Counted from the stretch's first letter, positions 9,878 through 18,041 are shown. The stretch is DNA of 19,346 bases from Oehlia diaphana (GCA_003833135.1 QZLH01001223.1:8234-27579), one strand, 5' to 3'. Numbers and translations: made by a program. Notes: generated by a model from the sequence alone, not told the origin.

Positions 9878-10159
9878 AATACGTTGGCAATCAAATTCTA
9901 TAATAAAATAAGAGTAAAATAGATATCTTTACATCTTTGAGTTTATTACTTAACATATATTATACGTTGTATATTACGACTTTTATTTGATAAATTAATA
10001 AAGGCTTATATTTGATTTATTTCATAAAATATACCGAGTTTTTGATTCGATTTAAAATACATATTTACTAAAAATCTTAATCAATAGCTTAAATTTATAA
10101 ATATCATACATAAAAAATAAGTAACACAAAAAAAAGTAAAATTCTATTGCGCCGCACTA
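9878..10159. other. Convergent 3' region and axis of the inverted duplication
   Basis: This 282-bp spacer lies between the stop codons of the two tail-to-tail coiled-coil genes. It is AT-rich with several AATAAA-like signals in both directions, for example TAATAAAATAAG near 9901 and TTAATAAAGG near 9996. The two halves show no obvious inverted similarity to each other, so the homology of the mirrored arms stops at or near the coding ends. Confidence 0.5.
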
Positions 10160-11914
10160 TTAAAATTTGAACTTATTGACAACCCTTGAAACCGAGAAAA
10201 TACCACCAAATAGAGAACCATTTTTTTGCTTTTGAATTTGTTCTTGATCTTGTTTTTGTGAATTGGATTTTTGCTTATGAGTTGATGGTTCTTGATTTTG
10301 TTTTTGTAAACTAATTGTTTGCTTATTGTTATGAGTAGATTGTTCTTGATTTTGATTTTCTGATTGTTGTGGAATATTCTCTAAAACTTGATAATCGTAT
10401 TGGAAGTTTCGTGTAATGACGTTTGCAAGAGTGTAAGTTTTTGGATCTTTTGTATCGAGATCTTTTCCAATTTGAGGGAAATAACATAAATCGACGTATG
10501 TATCGACTTCCGCATTATCATCATCATTTTCAGGTTGGTTTGCTTTCATAATTGTTAGATCCACTTTAGTATTATTTGGGATCCAGAAGTACTCGGCGAC
10601 AGGTTCTTGAACTTTCAATCTGAACCAAAATAGTTTCACAACTTCACGAATGATAGTTGCCGCCAAATTTTCAGAAATAATTTTTTTTCCATTATCTTTG
10701 ATAGTACGTAGTTGATTCATAACTTTGTTAAGATCTTCCTTACGAGAACTAATGAATGGATGTTCATGTTCACCTTTGTTATCAATTACGTTGGCAAATC
10801 CACGATTACTAAGAATTGAATATATTTGTTGTCTTAATTTTGTTGGTCCAACACGTGTTATTTCATCATCTCCAGCACGACATTTAGAGGTATGAGCCAA
10901 TAATTCTGATAACAAAGTTTCATTTCTAACGATGTCTGCTTCATGTTTTTCTGTCTGTCCAAAATAATGTAACGCATACGAAAATATTGTTTCTATAACA
11001 TGACGGTGTAAAACCGCTTGAATAATTAACCGATCTTTTTTTTGACTCGTGATTTTAGTTGAACATTTATAAAGTAATAAAAGTTTTTTAACTTCTTCAA
11101 TGTTAACAACAATATCTTGCTTTAAATTTGTTATATATTTCTTTATATTATCATTTAATTCCGAGATGGTATCATTTAATTTTACGCCATGATTTTGATC
11201 ATCATCGCTTAATTGAAAATTTGTAGCTACACCAAGAGCAGATTGGTAATTTGATGCTTCATCTTCTAATAAAGCATTTTGTTTAGTAAGATCTTCTAAT
11301 TGATTTTCTAAATTGACATTTCTTTGAACTAAATTATTATTTTTGGTTTCTAACTTTTCTTTTTCTTTTACTAAATTTTGTATTTGATTTTCTTTCGATT
11401 TTAAGGATTGCTGCAATTGATCAAGTTCTTCTAATTTGATTTTGGGATCTTTATTTTTATTTGTTAACCCATTATGTTTTTCTCGTAAATTATCGTAGTC
11501 AAGTTGTAAATCTTTATTTCTTTTCTCGTACATTAATTTATCTTTATTAAGGTTACGAATTTCATCTTGAAGGGTTTCCTTTTCTTCTTCGAGCTTTTTG
11601 ATAGTATCGAAAGGTTGTGTTAATTGAGTTCGCATATTATTGGTATTATCTTCATTATGTTGTATCTGGTTACTATTATATGTATTATAGTAGCTGGTAT
11701 TGGCTTCATTATATGGTACTTGATCGCTACTATCCGGATTATAATGCATTTCAGTTGAAAGTGGCATTACTGAATAAACATAATTTTCGTTCGTGTCATT
11801 AGCATTAGTTTTCAATCTTTCACCCGAGGTCTCGCTTCCCGATAAATATGCTGAGTCGTATTCGTTATATTCGTTTGATACCTTTTCGTTACTTTGCGTA
11901 AAATCTGTTGACAT
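10160..11914 (-). CDS. Coiled-coil protein B, 584 aa, paralogue of A with Q/N-rich tail
   Basis: This is a single uninterrupted minus-strand ORF. The N-terminal 100 residues are polar and rich in N, Y and S. About 100-225 form a coiled coil ending in the same conserved block as paralogue A (NNNLVQR...QLEDLTKQNALLEDEA...FQL, 192-235). Residues about 245-502 match the A globular region, including CRAGDDEITRVGPTKLRQQI and NLAATIIREVVKLFWFRLKV. The C-terminal tail (about 503-584) has no counterpart in A. It has two to three imperfect repeats of about 16-18 residues beginning QNQEQSTH (521), QNQEPSTH (539) and QDQEQIQK (555), and ends in GSLFGGIFSVSRVVNKFKF, which is hydrophobic and basic. The Q/N-rich tail could promote self-assembly (inference from composition only). 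The family is unrecognised. It is paired head-to-head with Hsp70-like B, 651 bp away. Confidence 0.9.
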   Translation of the reverse strand: MSTDFTQSNEKVSNEYNEYDSAYLSGSETSGERLKTNANDTNENYVYSVMPLSTEMHYNPDSSDQVPYNEANTSYYNTYNSNQIQHNEDNTNNMRTQLTQPFDTIKKLEEEKETLQDEIRNLNKDKLMYEKRNKDLQLDYDNLREKHNGLTNKNKDPKIKLEELDQLQQSLKSKENQIQNLVKEKEKLETKNNNLVQRNVNLENQLEDLTKQNALLEDEASNYQSALGVATNFQLSDDDQNHGVKLNDTISELNDNIKKYITNLKQDIVVNIEEVKKLLLLYKCSTKITSQKKDRLIIQAVLHRHVIETIFSYALHYFGQTEKHEADIVRNETLLSELLAHTSKCRAGDDEITRVGPTKLRQQIYSILSNRGFANVIDNKGEHEHPFISSRKEDLNKVMNQLRTIKDNGKKIISENLAATIIREVVKLFWFRLKVQEPVAEYFWIPNNTKVDLTIMKANQPENDDDNAEVDTYVDLCYFPQIGKDLDTKDPKTYTLANVITRNFQYDYQVLENIPQQSENQNQEQSTHNNKQTISLQKQNQEPSTHKQKSNSQKQDQEQIQKQKNGSLFGGIFSVSRVVNKFKF

Positions 11915-11964
11915 GATTTCTTAAGAATGATTTGTTAATGACAAGATTAAATTGCGAAATTCTT

Positions 11965-12008
11965 AAGTTTATATGAAATTCAAAGTTATCTTGCGCACGT
12001 GAAAATAT
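11965..12008 (-). promoter_or_regulatory. Conserved E-box plus TATA-like element of coiled-coil B
   Basis: In window orientation AAGTTTATATGAA (11965-11977) is followed by CTTGCGCACGTGAAAATATT (11990-12009). This is the reverse-complement counterpart of 8348-8390 and lies 51-95 bp upstream of the minus-strand ATG at 11914. Spacing and sequence are kept between the paralogous promoters. Confidence 0.6.
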
Positions 12009-12531
12009 TGTGTATTTATTAAATTATTTTAAAATTTTAATTAAAAAGAAATTATGATAAAATTTTAATTGATTATGCGGTATTCTGCATTCATTCCGTT
12101 ATCTTTAAATAAACCCAAAAGAGGATTTATTATATTTTTATCAAGAACAATAGCAAGAAGATAACTCTGATATCATGTAGGACAGAAAATTTCATTGTTT
12201 AAAAGAATACTCTTTTTTTCTATCTCATTCTTTTTTTGCAGAATGTGCAGGATAGGAAAAAGGTTCATTATTTTTTTAAAAAAAAAGAACTTTCCTAATT
12301 TGTTTTATATTTATTTAAGTTCTTCACAAGACCTCATGATAAATTGATGTAAAAACATTATATAATAAAAACAATTGAAATTTCGTACATGCATATTCAA
12401 TCAAAAATGGAAAAAGGTAAATCTATAACGAATAATTTACGAATCATGTGATCTGGTTATCTCATTGATAAAAATTCCCAAATTTTTTGAAGATTCCACA
12501 CGATAAGAAAAATAAACGAAGAGACTTTATA

Positions 12532-12555
12532 ATTCTTGTCATTATAACTTTTTTT
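12532..12555 (+). promoter_or_regulatory. Start-proximal conserved element of Hsp70-like B
   Basis: ATTCTTGTCATTATAACTTT followed by more T ends about 11 bp before the ATG at 12566. It matches the element just upstream of Hsp70-like A. It may be a core promoter or initiator/5' UTR pyrimidine tract. Confidence 0.45.
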
Positions 12556-12565
12556 CCTGATAATT

Positions 12566-14875
12566 ATGTACAAATCTAACGATTATCGCGTTGTTATTGG
12601 TATTGGTAAGTAATTATATTCGTTCGCATCCATTTAATATGTTTAAAATATTTTTATTATTAATTTCGTTACGAATTTATAGATTTCGGGACCACTTATT
12701 CGGTATGTTCTTTTCAAGACTTTAGTTATGGTTCAATACTATTATAGTATTGAGTGTCATGATTAATTTTCTCAAATCTTATTAAAATTTTATTCCAAAG
12801 GGTTTCGCGTACGCACATAAAAAAAATCCAAGCGAAATTACTGTACACATAGATTGGCAAGAATATACTGGACGATTTAAAACTCCAACAGCATTATCAT
12901 ATGATGTAGAATATCAAAATGTACAATCATGGGGATTTCCAGCATTAGCAAAGAGACCAAAAAGAAAGAAAGAATCCGAAAGAAAACCCGTTGAATTATT
13001 TAAATTACACTTAGGAAAAATGAAAGATAAACCTGCTTTACCAGAAGGTTTTGATTATAAAAAAGCCATAACTGATTATTTTCGTGAATTGGGTAAAGTT
13101 ATAAAAAAAAGTATAGCTGAAAAATGGGATATTAATTTTTTTACTCAAACTTTAATTGTTTTAACGGTAAGTAAAATAAAAAATGATTACCGTTATTTTA
13201 TTGATATAATTCCGGCCAAAATTATCATAATGTCTGTCAAACCGGTATAATGCAGGCAATAACTATAAAAAAAATTTTTTTTTTTTTTTTAATGTAGATA
13301 CCTGCTGAATTTGATGATAAGGCAATGACTATTATGAGAGAATGCGTTTATAGTGCAGGATTATTAAAGGACAGATATAGTCGAAATTTGAAATTTACAA
13401 CTGAGCGTAAGTATTTCGGTAATCGATGACTGATGTTTTAGTCACGTGTATTTATAATAATTTTTTTTTGTTATCAGCCGAAGCCGCCGCGGTTCATTGT
13501 ATGAAATCACTAATAGAACACAATTTGCCGATTGGTGGTATGTATCGATAAAATTATCAAATTCTTAAAAAAAAAAAAAAATCCTAAAAATATAATCTTT
13601 TTTTGAATGTAAATTAGCGTCATTTATGGTAGTTGACTGTGGTGGTGGCACAGTAGATTTGACAACAAGACAGCTTTTGGATGGTGAAAGGTTAAGCGAA
13701 ATTACAGTAAGAAATGGAGATTATTGTGGTGGTAGCTATGTAGATCAAGAATTCCTTAGATTTCTAGAACGTAGAGTCGGAGCAAATGCAATTAAACTTG
13801 TTAGAGAAAATCATTATGGTCAACTTCAATTTATGGTGCAAGAATTTGTTAGAATGGTTAAAATGAAATTTACTGGAGATCCGTTAGAATTTGAGACTTT
13901 AGATTGGGAATTAGACGGTAATATATATATTACATTATAAATACGTTTTTTTTTTAAAAGCTGAATTAATTAATTTAATTTATTTTATTTTCTTCATAGA
14001 AATGTGCCCCATTTTAAAACAATATTGTAAGGGAGATTATCTTAGTCATATGGAAGATGTCGATTGGAATGTTAAATTAAAATTTAAAGATGTCAGAGCA
14101 ATGTTCGATCCCGTTATAGATAAGATTGTGAAACTAATTCATGAGCAATTACGTATGAATAAAAATTGTTCCGCTTTAATATTGGTCGGTGGATTTAGCG
14201 AATCAAAATATTTACAATCAAGAATTAAAAAAGAATTTAGTTCAAAAGTTAAACTTATTTCTATACCACCTCAACCTGTTACCTCGATAATTAAAGGAGG
14301 TAAGAATTATAATCATATTTAAAATATTTTATATTTACTTTTATGTTAACGTTTTATTCATATTTTTATTAGCCGTTCAATATGGATTGAGAGAAGAAGT
14401 CGTTTTTTCGCGCGTTTTGAAATGGACTTATGGTAAGATTTTTTTATTTTCTACTGTAATTTAAAAATTTTTAAACCTAAATTATTTATTATTAGGAACT
14501 GATATTACACGTAAATGGCGACAAGGTGATCCATTAAACAGAAGACGTCCAGACGATAGGATCGTTGTATTTGAGAAATTAGCAGAACGGGGTAAACAAA
14601 TGCCCGTTGATGCAAAAGTAACTAGAACGTTTCATCCTTTTCATCGACAACAGGCTAAAATGGGTTTGGATTTATTCGTTACAACACAAGAAAATACTAA
14701 ATTTTGTGATGAACCTACCTCTAAATTACTTGGTAATTTTTCGGTTGATTTACCTCCTAATGGGGACCGTTCTATATTATATGAAATGATTTTTGGTGCT
14801 GTTGAAATTGAGGTTAATGCTCGTAACTCAATTCTTGGAGAATTTGAACCCAGAAGATATGATTTAGACTTGTGA
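12566..14875 (+). CDS. Hsp70-like ATPase B (HSPA12-type), nine exons, 544 aa
   Basis: Spliced model: 12566-12605, 12683-12702, 12801-13166, 13298-13406, 13478-13537, 13618-13917, 14000-14299, 14373-14432, 14496-14875. They total 1635 bases with GT...AG introns of 63-131 bp in the same positions and phases as paralogue A. Motifs: IGIDFGTTYSG (11-21) for phosphate-1, VDCGGGTVDLT (204-214) for phosphate-2, and VGGFSES (361-367) in the adenosine site. Basic KRPKRKK lies at 71-77. The C-terminus (LYEMIFGAVEIEV...) is the beta-type region seen in HSPA12-like proteins. Exons 3-8 are very similar to paralogue A, while the ends have diverged more. Both nucleotide-site aspartates remain, so ATP binding and hydrolysis is plausible. 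The ATG is the only start giving an open first exon in phase with the microexon. Intron 3 is longer than in A by about 55 bp, from extra sequence around a CCGGCC.../ACCGGT segment. The partner gene is coiled-coil B, upstream and divergent. Confidence 0.88.
12683..12702 (+). other. 20-nt microexon encoding the phosphate-1 loop (gene B)
   Basis: The 20 bases read ATTTCGGGACCACTTATTCG between ...TTTATAG and GTATGT. Joined to the G ending exon 1 and to GGTTTCGCG of exon 3, they give GID-FGTTYS-GFAY. The counterpart in gene A is 7718-7699, with three base changes and the same length and phase. Without it the ATP-binding loop is lost and the frame shifts. Confidence 0.85.
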
Positions 14876-14902
14876 AATATTAATTATTTATATTTGTAAT
14901 TT

Positions 14903-15130
14903 TTATAAATAAATATTTTTGTATAAATAAAATTTAACTATTGTACGTACTGTTACAGTATAAGGAGATATTATGATATTGTATTTACATATAGGGGAAA
15001 GTGACACTGAAGATACGAAATTGGTGCCATTCATACATTCAAATGCATCAAAAATGATTGACCCGCCTGGACCACCTGACCCAGCCAAACATATAAACAT
15101 AATATTTCAGGAAATGATTATCGTTTTAGT
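14903..15130 (-). pseudogene. Possible decayed helicase-type P-loop fragment
   Basis: On the minus strand from 15100 an open stretch encodes MFICLAGSGGPGGSIIFDAF and more. The segment GSGGPGGS looks like a Walker A loop (GxxxxGK[ST]) with the invariant lysine replaced by glycine. The surrounding pattern 'MF...G.GG.G.S.I.DAF' recalls Pif1/Helitron-type helicases common in fungal mobile elements. The following residues soon become low-complexity. GC content is higher here than in adjacent DNA. It is a short match from memory of family patterns and could be chance. Confidence 0.25.
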
Positions 15131-15255
15131 CATTATGTCATTATAAAAATACTAAATATACAAAATATTAATATTTATCGTTACATTACACAAAAAAAAA
15201 ATAATATAAATAGTTTCACCGGAGAATATTTACTTTCTTTCTCTTTCTTTAAAAT

Positions 15256-15291
<36 letters not shown>

Positions 15292-15298
15292 TTTTTTT

Positions 15299-15342
<44 letters not shown>

Positions 15343-15453
15343 CTTCTTTTCTTCTTCTTCTTTCGTAATATTAGTATGTTTATTCCTTTAAATTAAAAAA
15401 ATATTTTAAAGAAAAAAAAAAAAAAATAATAATATATATATATTTTTATAATC
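15131..15453. repeat. Homopolymer-rich upstream region of the F-box-like gene
   Basis: T-, A- and CTT-rich DNA: a run of about 22 T (15255-15275), about 16 A, seven T, AA, then more than 40 T (15301-15342), followed by CTTCTTTTCTTCTTC and finally ATATATAT before the ATG at 15454. No gene is seen. Run lengths in such tracts are often unreliable. Confidence 0.8.
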
Positions 15454-17370
15454 ATGGTATTATTAATTGATAGAATATTATTTTATTTAACAAATCTTTT
15501 TCTTTTATTTTTTATCTTTCCAAGATTCATCGCTCAAAAATTGGGTAATAGGTTGGTGGTTTATCGTCATAAAAATCCACGCCAATTACCTGTAGATTGT
15601 CTTATTGAAATCTTGGGATATTTGGAAAATGATACTTCTACTCTTCATTCTTGTATCTTAGCAAATCGACTTTTATGTTTTCTTGCTATTCGTATTTTAT
15701 GGAAACGTCCATTTGAAAACGTATATCCGAATAAATTTGGATCGCTCACAATTAGAACTTATATCTCTTGTCTTTCAGATGAAGAGAAACAAATTTTATT
15801 AAATAATGATATAGATATTCCTGATTTAAATCAACCTTTTCTTGATTATCCAGGATATTTACAACATTTTGATTGTGATAATTTTATATCATCAATTCAC
15901 GCTTGGTTAAATGGTGTTATGATAGATTATCCTGAAGATGATGCAGTTCAACTTACTTCTAGTCTTATTGGTAGTATGATTTGTAGAAGATCATCAGGTT
16001 TTAAAGATCTTAGATATTTACGTAAAGCACCTGATAATTTGATTTTGGTGGATTTATTAAATTATACTGGAGTTAATGAAGCTTTTTCTAAATTACAACG
16101 ATTTGAATTTCGTAATTCTCATTACGCAGATGAAAATTTTACGCGTGGTTGGATTAATCTTTTTAATACCGTATCTATTTCAACTAAAAATTTACAACAT
16201 ATAACTATTTATTTAAGTAAGAAAAATCGTGAAACATTTCAAGAACTTGATCAATCAATAATAGAATTTATAAGATCTCAAAGGAGTTTAAAAAGTATAT
16301 CATTAAATACTTTTTGGAGGACAATAAATTCAAGATCAATTTATGAAGCTATATTACATCATTCTCGTTCATTAGAATATTTAAGAATACATGGGTTATC
16401 AGATTTATCCATGTTATTTCAAGTATTAAGTAATTGTGATAATCTAAAAACATTAGAATTTGCTCAAAGTTGGAGAAGGGATGATAATTTCGATTTTGGA
16501 AATATAATACCTTCATCATTAAAAATAAATCATTTATATTATTATTTTTCTAATGCCCATTCAGTAGATTTTATTAATACTATTTTAAGATTATCAAGTA
16601 ACAATTTATTATCTTTTTCAAGTAAACAATTTACACCTTTAATTATGACAACAATTAATACTTATTGTCCAAATATAACTCATTTATGTGTAAATTTAAA
16701 ACCCTCAGATCTTAATTTATTTATTGATCTATTATTAAATACTTTAAAACTTGAACATTTAACAATACAAACTCCTTATACTCCTGTTTTAACTAAAGAT
16801 GAACTTCGTCAATTAGCTAGAGCTTTACCTGTATCTTGTAAATATTTTGGTATAGATTCTGAAATTAATTATTCTCATTTAGATCATTTCTTAAGATATT
16901 GTCGACCAAAATTAAAAATATTGACTTTACATCATATATCAGACAATCATGTAAATTGTTTGGAATCTGTTATAGCTTATGCTATAGGTGTTGGTAGTTT
17001 AAAAGAAATTAGACTACAAAAGGTTAATCATAATTCTGATATAACTGAATATCAATATAAAAAATGGTTAAATGAACAATTATCAAAAGCTACTTCCGCT
17101 CAAAGATTTGCGAAATATCCTCGTCATAATTTACATAATTTAACAATATCCGAAGCAAAACCAATATCATTTAGTTATCATGGTAAGTTATATATAATAT
17201 ATATATTTAAATATTTTAAATTGTTTTTTTTTTTTATAAAAGAAAAAAAAAGAAAAAGAAAGTTATTAACATTTTCATATTTTATTTTTTTTTTTCCTTC
17301 CTTTCTTCCTTTCTTTCTTTTTTTCATAGAAACAGTATTTAATTCAAAAATTATAAACTTTACAATTTAG
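15454..17370 (+). CDS. F-box-like protein with leucine-rich C-terminal region; 3' structure uncertain
   Basis: The long ORF starts MVLLIDRILFY and carries a hydrophobic segment (about 8-26) that could anchor a membrane. An F-box-like motif follows at about 43-88: QLPVDCLIEILGYLEN, then ILANRLLCFLAIRILWKRPF. The long remainder contains irregular leucine-rich stretches (for example SLEYLRIHGLSDLSMLFQVL) as in F-box/LRR proteins, which recruit targets to SCF ubiquitin ligases. Three 3' ends are possible. Reading straight through to 17370 gives 638 aa, but residues after about 576 are K/F low-complexity. A donor at 17183 (GGTAAGTT) with acceptor TTTTTTTCATAG (17329) removes 147 bp in frame and gives 589 aa ending at the same stop. 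Splicing from 17183 to 17926 gives 614 aa. Because the ORF after 17183 looks intronic, a spliced form is favoured. The hydrophobic N-terminus is unusual for this class. Confidence 0.75.
   Translation: MVLLIDRILFYLTNLFLLFFIFPRFIAQKLGNRLVVYRHKNPRQLPVDCLIEILGYLENDTSTLHSCILANRLLCFLAIRILWKRPFENVYPNKFGSLTIRTYISCLSDEEKQILLNNDIDIPDLNQPFLDYPGYLQHFDCDNFISSIHAWLNGVMIDYPEDDAVQLTSSLIGSMICRRSSGFKDLRYLRKAPDNLILVDLLNYTGVNEAFSKLQRFEFRNSHYADENFTRGWINLFNTVSISTKNLQHITIYLSKKNRETFQELDQSIIEFIRSQRSLKSISLNTFWRTINSRSIYEAILHHSRSLEYLRIHGLSDLSMLFQVLSNCDNLKTLEFAQSWRRDDNFDFGNIIPSSLKINHLYYYFSNAHSVDFINTILRLSSNNLLSFSSKQFTPLIMTTINTYCPNITHLCVNLKPSDLNLFIDLLLNTLKLEHLTIQTPYTPVLTKDELRQLARALPVSCKYFGIDSEINYSHLDHFLRYCRPKLKILTLHHISDNHVNCLESVIAYAIGVGSLKEIRLQKVNHNSDITEYQYKKWLNEQLSKATSAQRFAKYPRHNLHNLTISEAKPISFSYHGKLYIIYIFKYFKLFFFFIKEKKRKRKLLTFSYFIFFFPSFLPFFLFFIETVFNSKIINFTI
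17183..17329 (+). other. Probable intron in the F-box-like gene, in frame and stop-free
   Basis: GTAAGT at 17183 and a pyrimidine tract ending TTTTTTTCATAG at 17329 form a good intron of 147 bp (49 codons). The sequence between is AT-rich with A- and T-runs, unlike the exon before it. Because the length is a multiple of three and no stop occurs, retention would add a lysine/phenylalanine-rich insert rather than truncate the protein. Confidence 0.6.
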
Positions 17371-17540
17371 AGATGATATTATAGATTAAAAAAAAAAAAA
17401 ATTCATTGAACAATTACATTTTAGAATTTACATTAAAAAAAAAAAAATAAAAAATAAAAATATTTATTACTTTTTGTAAATAATAAATAATTAATTACTT
17501 TTGTCAATAATTATTGGTATTCATTGGTATTCAGTAATCC
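17371..17540. other. AT-rich spacer after the first possible F-box stop
   Basis: This is A-run-rich sequence with several AATAAA-like signals. It would be 3' UTR if the gene ends at 17370 and intron if the terminal exon at 17926 is used. Confidence 0.5.
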
Positions 17541-17897
17541 TCGTAAATAAACTTTGTAAGAAACTTTATAAGAAACTTTGCAAGAAACTTTGTAAGAACT
17601 ACGTAAGAAACCACGTAAGAAACTACGTAAAGAAATAACGTAAGAACTGCGTAAGAAACAACAACGTAAGAAACAACGTAAGAAACAACGTAGGAAACAA
17701 CGTAAGAAACAACGTAAGAAACAACGTAAGAAACAACGTAAGAAACTACGTAAGAAACAACGCAAGAAACAGCGTAAGAAATAACGTAAGAAATAACGCA
17801 AGAAAGAACGTAAGAAATAACGTAAGTACGAAAGAAACTTCATAAGAAACTTTTAAGAAACTTTTAAGAAACTTTATAAGAAACTTTATAAGAAACT
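17541..17897. repeat. 12-bp minisatellite, AAGAAACAACGT type
   Basis: About 30 imperfect copies of a 12-base unit. The centre (about 17595-17830) is dominated by AAGAAACAACGT and AAGAAACTACGT. Both flanks use a variant AAGAAACTTTRT, so the array has a symmetric outer-inner-outer structure. Reading the minus strand in one frame gives a four-residue F-L-R-C/S/Y repeat over 110 codons, which is a consequence of period 12 and not evidence of a gene. Each unit contains GTAAGA, a 5' splice-site-like string, on the plus strand. Confidence 0.9.
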
Positions 17898-17925
17898 AAT
17901 AAATATATATATTTCTTTTTAACAG

Positions 17926-18041
17926 ATTCGAGAACATCGGGTATTTCCCCTTTAACTAAATACCATCGAAAGATTTCAAAGATACATGAAGTTATTTATA
18001 CCAAAGTACTTGGATGGATGCACCGATTTGAAAACTTTTAA
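17926..18041 (+). CDS. Possible terminal exon of the F-box-like gene
   Basis: A strong acceptor, ATTTCTTTTTAACAG, ends at 17925. The phase-1 exon that follows joins exactly to the phase-1 donor at 17182/17183 and stays open for 38 codons to TAA at 18039-18041. The encoded sequence begins DSRTSGISPLTKYHRKISK and ends GWMHRFENF. Its composition looks like ordinary protein, unlike the read-through after 17183; the other two frames stop within about 12 codons. The resulting protein would be 614 aa with a 743-bp intron containing the minisatellite. That intron is long for this window. Confidence 0.45.

Larger units (their letters stand above)
11915..12565. promoter_or_regulatory. Shared divergent promoter region B (coiled-coil B / Hsp70-like B)
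   Basis: This 651-bp gap lies between divergent start codons and is the mirror counterpart of 7852-8443. It carries the coiled-coil-side CACGTG (11996-12001), an Hsp70-side CATGTG (12445-12450), TTCTGCA-type motifs (12083-12089, 12237-12243, 12246-12252) and GCAAGAAGATAA at 12153-12164; the same 12 bases occur at 8092-8103. The rest has diverged from region A beyond easy alignment. Confidence 0.5.

Noticed and set aside
11617..11802. Plus-strand ORF rich in Y and W
   Set aside because: It is antisense to the N/Y-rich start of coiled-coil B; the composition comes from the opposite frame.
12489..12499. GAAGATTC near Hsp70-like B as a heat-shock element
   Set aside because: Only two inverted units are present, fewer than the three usually needed, and it is not conserved in the A promoter.
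13205..13250. CCGGCC.../ACCGGT segment in intron 3 of Hsp70-like B, with a similar TGGCCGGAATTTG at 18557
   Set aside because: It may be a fragment of a dispersed element, but it is too short and has no clear ends or target duplication in this window.
17511..17843. Minus-strand ORF encoding an F-L-R-C type repeat of 110 residues
   Set aside because: It follows automatically from a 12-bp tandem repeat without a stop in one frame; there is no promoter context, and the composition is not protein-like.
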